A stretch of DNA of 48,839 nucleotides from Candidatus Coproplasma avistercoris (lineage in GTDB: Bacteria; Bacillota; Clostridia; Christensenellales; Borkfalkiaceae). Below the pieces are notes generated by a model. That model was not told where the DNA came from. It saw nothing but the letters and a program-made list of their open reading frames with translations, and did not search any database. The stretch covers positions 1 through 48,839 of the forward strand of contig DVIK01000080.1 of NCBI GenBank assembly GCA_018711385.1, given 5' to 3'. The translations under genes were made by a program, and so were the position numbers. Position 1 is the stretch's first letter; every line of letters begins with the position of its first letter. This document shows, piece after piece, positions 16,687 through 25,079 of this stretch.

Positions 16687-17523
16687 GTGGAGGAACTCTG
16701 GCAGGCCATTCGGGATTTCTTCAAAAACTTCGCAAGCGACGGCGGGCTTGTAATAGTGCGCACCGTGGCGTTTGCGCTGCTCGGCCTTGTGATACTCAAA
16801 ATAGTGCGCTCGCTCACGCGGCGCGCCGCTCTGAGGAGCAAGCTCGACAACGCCGCCGCGACCTTCGTCATCTCGCTGATAACCGTGCTGCTGTATATCG
16901 CGCTGGTCATAGTCATCGTAAGTTCGCTCGGGGTGTCTACGGCGGGCATAATCGCAGCATTTTCGGCGGTGGCGCTGGCGGTGGCGCTCGCCCTTAAAGA
17001 CAGTCTTGCCAGCCTTGCCAACGGCGTGATAATAATCTTCACCAAGCCCTTCAAAAAGGGCGACACTGTGATGATAAACGGGCAGGAGGGCACCGTGCAG
17101 GACATACGCCTGTTCAATACCAAGATCCTCACCTTCAACAACGATGAGGTGATAGTGCCCAACAGCGACGTCCTTTCGGAGACGCTCGTCAACGAGAGCA
17201 ACCGCCCGCTGCGCCGCGTGGAGATATGCTTCTATATCTCGTACGACGCCGACGCGGAAAGGGTGCGCGACGAAATAACCGCGCGCCTTGCCGCCGACGA
17301 CAGCATATTGGGCACGCCCGCGCCCTCCGTCGGTTTCGACGGCTTCGGCGAAAGCACGGTGCGCTGCACCGCGTATGCGTGGTCGTCTACCGAAGACTAC
17401 TCCGCCGCAAAGGCGGCAACAAAGGACATAATCTACGCCGTTATCCGCGAATACGGCGCCGAGCCTTCCTCGCGCAGGCTCAGCGTAAGCGTGCGCGGCG
17501 GAAAGGAGGGGGAAGATGCGTGA
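16687..17523 (+). CDS. mscS: MscS-family mechanosensitive ion channel
   Basis: A 278-residue small-conductance mechanosensitive channel that would release solutes on sudden osmotic downshift. Three transmembrane segments lie in residues 12-115. The pore helix is rich in Ala/Gly (AGIIAAFSAVALAVALALKD), followed by the beta domain with KPFKKGDTVMINGQEGTVQDI and VPNSDVLSETLVN, and a C-terminal alpha/beta domain. GTG 16687 has a TAAGGAGG site; the promoter shows that upstream codons are untranslated. It overlaps the next gene by 8 nt. Confidence 0.94.
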   Translation: MEELWQAIRDFFKNFASDGGLVIVRTVAFALLGLVILKIVRSLTRRAALRSKLDNAAATFVISLITVLLYIALVIVIVSSLGVSTAGIIAAFSAVALAVALALKDSLASLANGVIIIFTKPFKKGDTVMINGQEGTVQDIRLFNTKILTFNNDEVIVPNSDVLSETLVNESNRPLRRVEICFYISYDADAERVRDEITARLAADDSILGTPAPSVGFDGFGESTVRCTAYAWSSTEDYSAAKAATKDIIYAVIREYGAEPSSRRLSVSVRGGKEGEDA

Positions 17524-18010
17524 ATTTCTGCTCGCCGCCGAAAGCGGCGCCGCTGCGGGACTTTCGGGCTGGGACCTTGCGCTGCAATATATAATCTACG
17601 GCGCCGTAATAGTGCTCAGCATAGTCATCCTCATTCTGATACGCAAGCGCACCCGCCTGCCCCGCCATGCCGAAATAAAGGCGCGGCTGGATAAGTTGCT
17701 CGAACAGGCGCAGTCGCTCTCGGGCCCGGCCGAAAACAGGATGGACTTCATAAAGCGCGTCTCCCGCACGCTGTACCTCACCGACGACCTCGCCTACGTC
17801 ACCGCGCTCGTGTCCTCAAAGGAGCGTTATTCCGACATAGGCAACATCTCTACGCTGCTCGAACAGGCGCGTGCCGAACTCGCGCCCTACAAGTACGGCA
17901 AGAAGGAGAGCGACGATCCCGATGGTATTTCCGCCGCCGTCGGTAAAATAGAGCAGGCCGTAAAGGTGATGCAGGGCGTGCTCGACCGCGACAGGGACAT
18001 GAAAAAGTAA
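17516..18010 (+). CDS. Hypothetical single-pass membrane protein coupled to mscS
   Basis: A 164-residue protein with one membrane helix at about residues 22-43 (LQYIIYGAVIVLSIVILILI), then a basic stop-transfer (RKRTRLPRHAEIK) and a cytoplasmic helical domain. It overlaps the MscS gene by 8 nt and shares its ribosome-site region (AAAGGAGGGGGAAG), so the two are co-translated. No family is recognised. A channel-associated or regulatory role is suggested only by linkage. Confidence 0.8.
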   Translation: MREFLLAAESGAAAGLSGWDLALQYIIYGAVIVLSIVILILIRKRTRLPRHAEIKARLDKLLEQAQSLSGPAENRMDFIKRVSRTLYLTDDLAYVTALVSSKERYSDIGNISTLLEQARAELAPYKYGKKESDDPDGISAAVGKIEQAVKVMQGVLDRDRDMKK

Positions 18011-18037
18011 AAAACCGGCCGCGCCATGCGGTGCCCG

Positions 18038-18064
18038 CCTCTCCCGGCAGGGAGAGGTTTTTTT
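18038..18064 (+). terminator. Terminator of the mscS operon
   Basis: A perfect 8-bp stem (18038-18045 with 18050-18057) with GGCA loop and seven T. Confidence 0.92.
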
Positions 18065-18480
18065 GTTGCGTGTGCATTGGTTATGGCCTTGCCCTCTTGC
18101 CGCAAATGTGCGCAATATCCCTTATCCATTGCATGGGGGGGACATCGTCCTTTGCCCCTTGCCGTAAAGGGGGACGAGCAAGGCATTTCATAGCACAGCG
18201 GATACCCGCTGTGCGTGCCGCAGCGAGATGAGCGAGCACATTCGCAGAGTGCGGGCGGTGACCGAGCTGCAATGTTAACATTGATTGCGGCGAGAAGGCT
18301 TGCACGAGCTTGCGAGCCGAGGGGGGATACGAGGTGTTGAAAGCAAATATAATGTTGTAAAATACGATTAGCACCGCGTATTCATATCCCTCAGTCGCGG
18401 CGCGGCGGCGGTTCAAGCTCCCTCTATTACTTCGTAAAAAAAAATTTTTAACAAAGTGTTTAAGCGCGTTCAAATGGCGT
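18065..18480. other. Intergenic interval with repeat-like sequence
   Basis: About 415 bases without a credible gene. It contains a perfect hairpin CACAGCGG/CCGCTGTG (18194-18213) and a stretch at 18388-18425 that begins CCCTCAGTC and ends CTCCCTC around a GC-rich centre. That is the form of a short interspersed palindromic element seen in many gut Firmicutes, here imperfect. The minus-strand frame across it looks spurious. A weak -10 box TATAAT at 18481-18486 lies before hsp20. Confidence 0.4.
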
Positions 18481-18552
18481 TATAATTAAAGTGAAAAAAG
18501 AATCAGGGCGCAAGGCCCGCGATCCTCTTTAATCTTTGAATAAGGAGATTGA

Positions 18553-18981
18553 ATGATTATGAAAAACTATTTACAGAAAAGAAATAACTATGAACGCGAC
18601 CCCTTCTTTGCGGCTTTCGACGACTTTTTCAGGCCGGTATTTTACGATGACAGGGCAGACAGCATGCGCACCGATATAAAGGAAACCGATAACGGCTATC
18701 AGCTCGACATCGAAATGCCCGGCTTCGATAAAAAGGACATAAAGGTATCGCTGGAAAACGGCTACCTTACCGTGACCGCCGAAAAGAACGAAAAGGAAGA
18801 GGAAAAGAACGGCAAGTACCTGCGCAAGGAGCGCAGCGTATCGTGCAGCCGCAGCTACTATGTCGGTGACGATATCGAAAAGGAAAGCGTAAAGGCTAAG
18901 TACGAAAACGGCATGCTCACGCTCGCCGTTCCCAAGAGTCAGCCCAAACAGCTGCCTTCGCACAATATAGAGATTGAGTAA
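18553..18981 (+). CDS. Hsp20/alpha-crystallin small heat-shock protein
   Basis: A 142-residue small heat-shock chaperone that would hold unfolding proteins as oligomers. Aromatic-rich N-terminal arm (DPFFAAFDDFFRPVFYDD), alpha-crystallin domain from about 35 to 130 with IEMPGFDKKDIKVSLENGYL and YENGMLTLAVPK, and a short C-terminal tail ending NIEIE (an I-x-I-type anchor). ATG 18553 follows AAGGAG. No CIRCE element is seen upstream, so regulation is unknown. Confidence 0.95.
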   Translation: MIMKNYLQKRNNYERDPFFAAFDDFFRPVFYDDRADSMRTDIKETDNGYQLDIEMPGFDKKDIKVSLENGYLTVTAEKNEKEEEKNGKYLRKERSVSCSRSYYVGDDIEKESVKAKYENGMLTLAVPKSQPKQLPSHNIEIE

Positions 18982-19128
18982 GGCGGCTTTTGTATGCCGC
19001 GGAAAAGCGGCAGTTGCCCCGGGAGCGGAGGAAAATCCGCCTTGCAGGGCTCGCGGAAAGCAATTTCCGCAAAATAACGGCACTACTTCCCGCCGCAGGG
19101 CGGATTAAAAAGTAAATCTCTCCGGTAA

Positions 19129-19169
19129 GGGGAGGGCGGCACTTTCGTGCCGCCCTCCCCTTTTTTTTT
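19129..19169 (+). terminator. Terminator of hsp20
   Basis: A perfect 14-bp stem (19129-19142 with 19147-19160) with TTTC loop and nine T. Confidence 0.95.
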
Positions 19170-19362
19170 ACGTTTCCGGCGGATTTTTCGCCCGAAACCG
19201 CTTGCAGAAAAAATTTTTTCAGGTTTGTAAAAAAAATTTTACACGCCGCAAAAACGGCAATAAAAACGCATTCGTTCGGGCATATCCCCGCATGTTTTAT
19301 TTTGGTCGGGGGGGGGGGTGCTTTTTCGGTATCGAAACGTCGGGAATGTTGTTTTTTTGTTG
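19170..19362. other. AT-rich interval with an 11-G tract
   Basis: About 190 bases between the hsp20 terminator and the surface-protein promoter. A homopolymer of eleven G occupies 19308-19318, about 45 bp upstream of the -35 box. No gene is visible. Confidence 0.6.
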
Positions 19363-19391
19363 TTGACTTTATGTAAAACGTACACTATAAT
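19363..19391 (+). promoter_or_regulatory. Strong promoter of the giant surface protein
   Basis: TTGACT (19363-19368), a 17-bp spacer and TATAAT (19386-19391) within an AT-rich stretch. Initiation near 19398 gives a leader of about 130 nt. Confidence 0.8.
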
Positions 19392-19433
19392 ATATATACT
19401 TATTGCTCGCGTTTAATATGCAGTGTGGATTTT

Positions 19434-19473
19434 CAGCCCCCGCGGGGGCTGTGTGCTGTTCTTAACAGCACAC
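19434..19473 (+). promoter_or_regulatory. Two stacked leader hairpins
   Basis: CAGCCCC (19434-19440) pairs with GGGGCTG (19445-19451), directly followed by a perfect 10-bp stem (19451-19460 with 19464-19473, sharing one G). There is no T run, so this is more likely an mRNA-stabilising or translational element in the leader than a terminator. Confidence 0.6.
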
Positions 19474-19528
19474 AAACAAACACTCTTAAACCGTGCGGTA
19501 AAGTATTGTTCAGGAGGAAATTAAATTT

Positions 19529-22500
19529 ATGTCCAAGGCAAAGAAAAAAGGCTTATTTGCATTTTTGCTTGCCCTGCTCGCATCGGCAATAGTTTCGGGC
19601 GCGCTGCTGCTTTCGCCCGCAACCGTAAACGCCGCCGCGGGCGCAGAGACTGCTGAAGACGGCACTGTCACCATTTCAGGTGTCAGCAATGGCAACGAGC
19701 TGTTTTCGGCGGTAAGGGAGGGAGGCACCGCAGGTCAGCCCCTCGTTATCCGCTTTGCGGAAAATACCGGCATGAATTTTACTGTCGGTGAAGGCGGAAA
19801 CCTTTACGATTCCGCTACCGGGGAACCGCTTGGTGCGGGCAACTTTATTATTTACGACGAATATACCGCGGCGAGCAGCATAAACGATCCCGACCTCGAC
19901 GAAAAGTACATAGCAGACGGTTATGTAATGATAGAAAAGGACGGCGTGCTTAACGTTTATACTCACGACGAGGCAGCCGAGGCGGGCATGACCGCCGTTA
20001 TCGGCAACGTGGCATATGAAACGCTTGAAGCTGCCGTTGCAGCAGTACCTGCCGATAATACAGAGGTGCTTATAACCCTTATCGGCGGCGAAGACGGCGT
20101 TATAACCGGCAACGGCGTCAAGTTCAACGACGGGCAGAACATAGTAATAGATTTCAACGGCAAGACCTATAATGTTGACGAAACCGTCGGTTCAGCCGGC
20201 ACGGAAACCAACGGCTTCCAGCTGCTCAAAGGTTCAGTCGTTACGCTTAAAAACGGCGCAATGACTTCGGATACGGCAAAAATACTTTTGCAAAATTACT
20301 GCAACTTGACGCTCGACGGCATGATCTTGGATTTGTCGGATAAAAAGAAGATCCAGTATGTCATTTCGAATAACTTCGGCAACACGGTTATCACCGGCAA
20401 AACGCAGATAATCGCACCCGAAGGCGGCGTTGCGTTTGACGTGTTCTATGGCTTAGGCCCGAGCTATTACGACGGCGTAAGCGTTACTTTCGACGAGAAC
20501 TTCACCGGCAGAGTGGAAGGCACCGTCGAATACGGTGCGCAGGTTGCCAACGAAAACTGGCAGAATGTAACCGGGCTTACCATTAAAAACGGCAATTTCG
20601 ATATAACATTCAGGGTCAATACCGGCGACGCAACCGAAGCCAACATCACCGCAAACGGCGGTAACTTCGGCTTTGTACTGCCCGAAGAGTACCTCGGCGA
20701 GGGCGCGTCGCTCTACACCGACGGCGAGGGCGGCTATGCGGTGGCTCCCGCAAACGCGGCTCCCGAAGGCATGAATAAGGTTGCCGTAACGGTAAACGGC
20801 AAGGGTTATTCCTCTATAGCAGCCGCTCTTGAGGCAACCGAGGGCGAAGTTGAAATTAAACTCTACGACGACCTCTTTGAAGACGTTGTAATACCCGAAG
20901 GCAGAGTGGTGACGCTCGACCTCAACGGCAAAACTATTACCAACGTTACCAACCACACCATAACCAACTATGGCAACCTTACCATAAAGGACAGCTCCGA
21001 ACAGAAGTCCGGCGTTGTGGATAATATCACGCACGCAAGGGCTGCCGTATATAACGAAGTGGGCGGCGTGTTCGTCCTCGACGGTGCAAGGCTTGCAAGA
21101 AGCCTTGAAAACGGTGCGTCGAGTTCGGATAACGGCGGCAACAGCTATTATGTGCTGCTCAACCACGGCACCGCAACGCTCAACGGCTATATTTCGCAGG
21201 ACGGCGCATATTCGTCGCTCATTGAAAACGGCTGGTACAACGGCAGCGAGAATACGACGGGCGCGGCTTCGGTAATGAACATAATCGGAGGCGAATACTC
21301 CGGCGGCCTCAATACCGTAAAGAATGACGACTACGGCGTGCTCACAATTTCGGCAGGTACGTTCAGCAACGTCGAACAGTCGGCGGTACTCAACTGGAAC
21401 GAAGCCACCATATCGGGCGGCACCTTCCAGGTAAACAGCAACTATGCTGTAGTGCTCAACGGCTACCTGAACGACACCATGGACAAGGGCGAGCTTACGA
21501 TCACCGGCGGCAGCTTCCATGGCCAGACGATGATCGCACAGATGGGCGGTTCGCAGTCGATAGGCGAAGTTGCCATAAGCGGCGGCGAATTCAGCAATAT
21601 GCCCAAGGCTGCGTACTTTGCAGAAGGTTTTGTTGCAGACTGTGATAATTTTGGTATATATAAGGTAACGAAAGGCACCTTTGCAATCGAGGTCGGCGAA
21701 TACAAGTTTGTAGGCAACGATTTAAGGCAGGCTATTCTGTTTGCAAAGGACGGCGACACTGTAAAGCTGCTCGACGATACCAAGGCAACGATGCAGTCTA
21801 CAACAGTAAAAGCGGAAATAACCATCGACCTCAACGGCAAGACTATTACGGCGGCCCAGGATATGTCGTTTATCCTAAACCTTAAAGCTGAAAAGGATAT
21901 CACAATAAAGAACGGCAGACTTTCCGGAAAGGCCATAAACGTGGTTGCCGCAGCCGATGATGTGCACATTAACATATCCGGGATAACTGTTGAAAGGCTC
22001 AATGATAAGTATACTGAAGAAAGCGATAATCCTTATAAGGGTGTCACTCCTCCGGTACTTGTGATAGGGTCGTCGTCGGCAGAGTATGCAGAGTATATTA
22101 CCAATGCGACTCTTGAAGAAGTGCATATAAATGTATATGTCAACGCACAGGGTTACAGCGGCCAAAAAGCTGTTGAAATTTACAACGCTGATGTAACGAT
22201 TAAAGATTCTTACATATTTGCAGACAGTAAGGAAGGCATTACAATAAACGGCGTTGCTATTGAAAATTCCGATGTAACAGTGACCGGCTCCAAAATAATT
22301 TCGGCTACCGGTTCGGCCATGGGCTTCCTTGGCGCGCTTAGTTTTAAAAATGCTGTTGAAGGGGACGCGGAAAATTTCAATACGCTGACCGTTGAAAACA
22401 GCATGCTTACCGGTTACACTATCGCGCTTTCGGGCAACGGCAGAGAAGGCAATTCCGGCACCGTCATAAACGTTATTGATTCGCGGCTCAACTCGACCGG

Positions 22501-24904
22501 CAAAATAGGCCCCGCGATTTATCACCCTCAGTACGGCATAATCAACATAAGCGGCGATAAAACCGTACTTAAAGGCAGTTCCGGCATAGAGATCCGCGCC
22601 GGTATCGCCAACATCTCCGGCGGTGAGTTCACTGCCAATGCCGAAACTTTCTCTGCAGTGGCAAGCGATCACGGCACTACAACCGACGGCGCTGCCGTTG
22701 CCGTGGTTCAGCACACGTCTAAACTTCCCGTTCAGGTCAATATAACCGGCGGCACGTTCAATACGGAAACCGAAAGCGGCAAAACGCTCTATCAGGCAGA
22801 CTTGCAGAATAACGGCGAGGAAGCCGTTGCAAAGATAGCGATGGATGTTTCGGGCGGCCAGTTCAACGGCGCTGTTGAAAGCAAAAACGTAAAGGGCTTC
22901 ATTACGGGCGGTCAGTTCAGGGAGCTTCCCGCAGAGGATGCGTTTGCAGAGGGCCTTGAAGGCGAACTTTACAACGGCTACTACGTGGTAGTAAACGCAA
23001 GCGAGGCTGGCACGGCGGCAACCATAGCCGACAGGCTTGCCGCACAGAACGATTTGCGCGCATACCTTGCGGCATTCGGCCTTACCCTTGCAGACATGGA
23101 GGCGGCTGAATCGGACGAGTTCGCAGCAGCAGTTACCGCCGCTTACGAAGAAATCTTCCTTGCAAACACCAAGGACGACATAGCCACCGCGCTTGCGGCA
23201 GCTATGGACGCGGTAGACGCTTACAAGCTCGGCCTCGATATCGAAAAGGCTGCGGCGCTCACCGAACTCACCGAATACGCCATGGGCGCACAGGGCGGAG
23301 ACCTTGCGATAGTCGTAGTTCCCACCTATGCGATCTCGGCTATCAACGCCGCCGTCACCGCGGACGAGATAGAAACTTACGTTTCCCTCGCCAAGGCGGA
23401 GATGGACGACATACGCGCACAGCGCGCCGAGGCGGAACAGCAGTATCAGGCGGTAAACGACAGGTTCGACGCAATAATGCAGGCGCTCGGCATAACGGGC
23501 AGCGCGGAAGAGGGCTACACCTCCGAAGTGCTCGACAAGCTCAACGGCGTTATAGAGGCGCTGGGCATAACCGAGGCGGACGGCGCATGGAGCACCGACC
23601 TGCTGGACGGCATAACCCGAGACCTCGAAACGGCGAATGAAAATATCGCGGCCATGCAGGAGCTGCTCGGCACCGCTGCCGACGAAGCCACCGCGCAGAC
23701 CATCATCGGCATGATAAAGGCCACGCAGAACAGCGTTGCCAAAGCCGAAGATAATATCAAGCAAGCCATAAGCACGCTTTCTTCGGATATACAGACCAAG
23801 TATGAAGCGCTCGTGCAGGCGGTAGGCGAACTGCCCGCCGACGTGGCAGGTGCGCTCGATGGCCGGCTGGCAGCGCTTGAAGGCACGGTAAGCGGGCTGG
23901 ATACCGCCGTGGGCGATCTCGGCACCGATATCGGCGAGCTTGAAACTGCGGTAGGTGGCCTCACCACGGCGCAGCAGCAACTCACCGAGGCGATAGGCGG
24001 CTACAAGTCGTCGGTGGATACCCTGATAAGCAGTATGACCGAGGAGTTCGCAGAGATCTCTGCTAAGCTCGACAATCTTCCCACCAACGACGAGCTTGCG
24101 CAGGCGCTCACAAATGCGCTCAGCGGCGTAACCGAACAGCTTACCGCGATCAAGGCTGAAGTCGACAAGATAGACGGGCTGGACGAAGCCGTGATAGGCG
24201 GCGTAAGCAGCGCGATAACCGAGGCGTTTGCATCCTTCACGCAGACTTTCAATACGGCTATGAGCGGCATAAACACCAAGCTCAATAGCCTCACCTCGGC
24301 GGTAGCGGCCCTGCCCGACGACAGCGACATAACTGCGCTCAAAACGGCGATAGCGGCGGCACAGACGGCTGCGGAAACCGCGGGCAATAAGGTCGACACC
24401 CTCGGCAACACGCTCGGCGGCAGGCTGGACAGCGTAGACACCGCTCTTAGAGGTATCGACGGCACGATAGCCGGCCTCACCACGGCGCAGGAAGCGCTTA
24501 CTCAGGCGATAAGCGGCTACAAGGCGGCTGTAGACAGCGCGCTTGCAGGCATAGAGAAGGATATCGCGGGCGTAAAGGCGGACATAAAGAACCTTGCCGA
24601 TACGGCTGCGGCAGATAAGCTCGAACTGCTCGGAAAGCTGAATGCATTGCAGACCTCGGCAGACAAATTGGAGCAGGCGATAGCTTCGCTCGACGGCGAC
24701 AGCAGCGCAGATCTTTCGGCCATCTCGGCAGAGCTTGCGGCGCTGCAGACCTCGCTCGGCGACGTTGCAGACGTGGTCGACGAAGTTGCGCTGGGCAACA
24801 CCAACTCCTCCTCGAGCTTCGCGGGCATCTACGTTTATCTCTCCGCAATACTTGTGCTTGCGGCGGTGATACTCATCGTGCTTGCGGTAAAAAAGCGCAG
24901 GTGA
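19529..24904 (+). CDS. Giant surface protein: beta-helix region, coiled-coil stalk, C-terminal membrane anchor
   Basis: A 1791-residue exported protein. The signal peptide covers about residues 1-35 (basic start, FAFLLALLASAIVSGALLL, then NAAAG). Residues about 40-1150 consist of repeated short strands and Asn/Gly turns such as LDLNGKTITNVTNHTITNYG, ITIDLNGKTITAAQ and GEVAISGGEFSNM, typical of a right-handed beta-helix adhesin. Residues about 1160-1760 are Ala/Glu/Leu-rich helix containing duplicated segments GGLTTAQQQLTEAIGGYK and AGLTTAQEALTQAISGYK, 172 residues apart. One membrane helix (YLSAILVLAAVILIVLAV) and KKRR end the protein, with no LPXTG sortase motif. The ribosome site AGGAGG is 11 nt before ATG. 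Confidence 0.93.
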   Translation: MSKAKKKGLFAFLLALLASAIVSGALLLSPATVNAAAGAETAEDGTVTISGVSNGNELFSAVREGGTAGQPLVIRFAENTGMNFTVGEGGNLYDSATGEPLGAGNFIIYDEYTAASSINDPDLDEKYIADGYVMIEKDGVLNVYTHDEAAEAGMTAVIGNVAYETLEAAVAAVPADNTEVLITLIGGEDGVITGNGVKFNDGQNIVIDFNGKTYNVDETVGSAGTETNGFQLLKGSVVTLKNGAMTSDTAKILLQNYCNLTLDGMILDLSDKKKIQYVISNNFGNTVITGKTQIIAPEGGVAFDVFYGLGPSYYDGVSVTFDENFTGRVEGTVEYGAQVANENWQNVTGLTIKNGNFDITFRVNTGDATEANITANGGNFGFVLPEEYLGEGASLYTDGEGGYAVAPANAAPEGMNKVAVTVNGKGYSSIAAALEATEGEVEIKLYDDLFEDVVIPEGRVVTLDLNGKTITNVTNHTITNYGNLTIKDSSEQKSGVVDNITHARAAVYNEVGGVFVLDGARLARSLENGASSSDNGGNSYYVLLNHGTATLNGYISQDGAYSSLIENGWYNGSENTTGAASVMNIIGGEYSGGLNTVKNDDYGVLTISAGTFSNVEQSAVLNWNEATISGGTFQVNSNYAVVLNGYLNDTMDKGELTITGGSFHGQTMIAQMGGSQSIGEVAISGGEFSNMPKAAYFAEGFVADCDNFGIYKVTKGTFAIEVGEYKFVGNDLRQAILFAKDGDTVKLLDDTKATMQSTTVKAEITIDLNGKTITAAQDMSFILNLKAEKDITIKNGRLSGKAINVVAAADDVHINISGITVERLNDKYTEESDNPYKGVTPPVLVIGSSSAEYAEYITNATLEEVHINVYVNAQGYSGQKAVEIYNADVTIKDSYIFADSKEGITINGVAIENSDVTVTGSKIISATGSAMGFLGALSFKNAVEGDAENFNTLTVENSMLTGYTIALSGNGREGNSGTVINVIDSRLNSTGKIGPAIYHPQYGIINISGDKTVLKGSSGIEIRAGIANISGGEFTANAETFSAVASDHGTTTDGAAVAVVQHTSKLPVQVNITGGTFNTETESGKTLYQADLQNNGEEAVAKIAMDVSGGQFNGAVESKNVKGFITGGQFRELPAEDAFAEGLEGELYNGYYVVVNASEAGTAATIADRLAAQNDLRAYLAAFGLTLADMEAAESDEFAAAVTAAYEEIFLANTKDDIATALAAAMDAVDAYKLGLDIEKAAALTELTEYAMGAQGGDLAIVVVPTYAISAINAAVTADEIETYVSLAKAEMDDIRAQRAEAEQQYQAVNDRFDAIMQALGITGSAEEGYTSEVLDKLNGVIEALGITEADGAWSTDLLDGITRDLETANENIAAMQELLGTAADEATAQTIIGMIKATQNSVAKAEDNIKQAISTLSSDIQTKYEALVQAVGELPADVAGALDGRLAALEGTVSGLDTAVGDLGTDIGELETAVGGLTTAQQQLTEAIGGYKSSVDTLISSMTEEFAEISAKLDNLPTNDELAQALTNALSGVTEQLTAIKAEVDKIDGLDEAVIGGVSSAITEAFASFTQTFNTAMSGINTKLNSLTSAVAALPDDSDITALKTAIAAAQTAAETAGNKVDTLGNTLGGRLDSVDTALRGIDGTIAGLTTAQEALTQAISGYKAAVDSALAGIEKDIAGVKADIKNLADTAAADKLELLGKLNALQTSADKLEQAIASLDGDSSADLSAISAELAALQTSLGDVADVVDEVALGNTNSSSSFAGIYVYLSAILVLAAVILIVLAVKKRR

Positions 24905-24942
24905 GCGGATAATGCAAAATGATTTATAAATTTTGCGCACAT

Positions 24943-24978
24943 GGCGGCGCGGGCTTCGGCCCGCGCCGCCGGTTTTTT
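24943..24978 (+). terminator. Terminator of the giant surface protein
   Basis: A perfect 12-bp stem (24943-24954 with 24959-24970), UUCG-type loop and six T after GG. A smaller GCAAAA/TTTTGC hairpin (24914-24936) precedes it. Confidence 0.92.
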
Positions 24979-25079
24979 ACTTTCCGGCGCAACGCATCGG
25001 GGCGCTTTCAGTCCCACCAAATTTAGGAAGCGGTAAAATAAGTTTACGAATTGTGTATTGCAATAATTCTTTTTTAACG

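Noticed and set aside
18358-18400. CIRCE heat-shock operator upstream of hsp20
   Set aside because: Only a partial half-site (TTAGCAC) is present, without the matching inverted arm.
20453-21520. 355-codon minus-strand frame
   Set aside because: Antisense shadow of the beta-helix region with Arg/Tyr/Val-rich composition and no start signals.
21875-24940. 1021-codon minus-strand open frame opposite the giant surface protein
   Set aside because: It is the mirror of a GC-biased coding strand; it has no ribosome site, signal peptide or recognised domain, and the plus strand is clearly coding.
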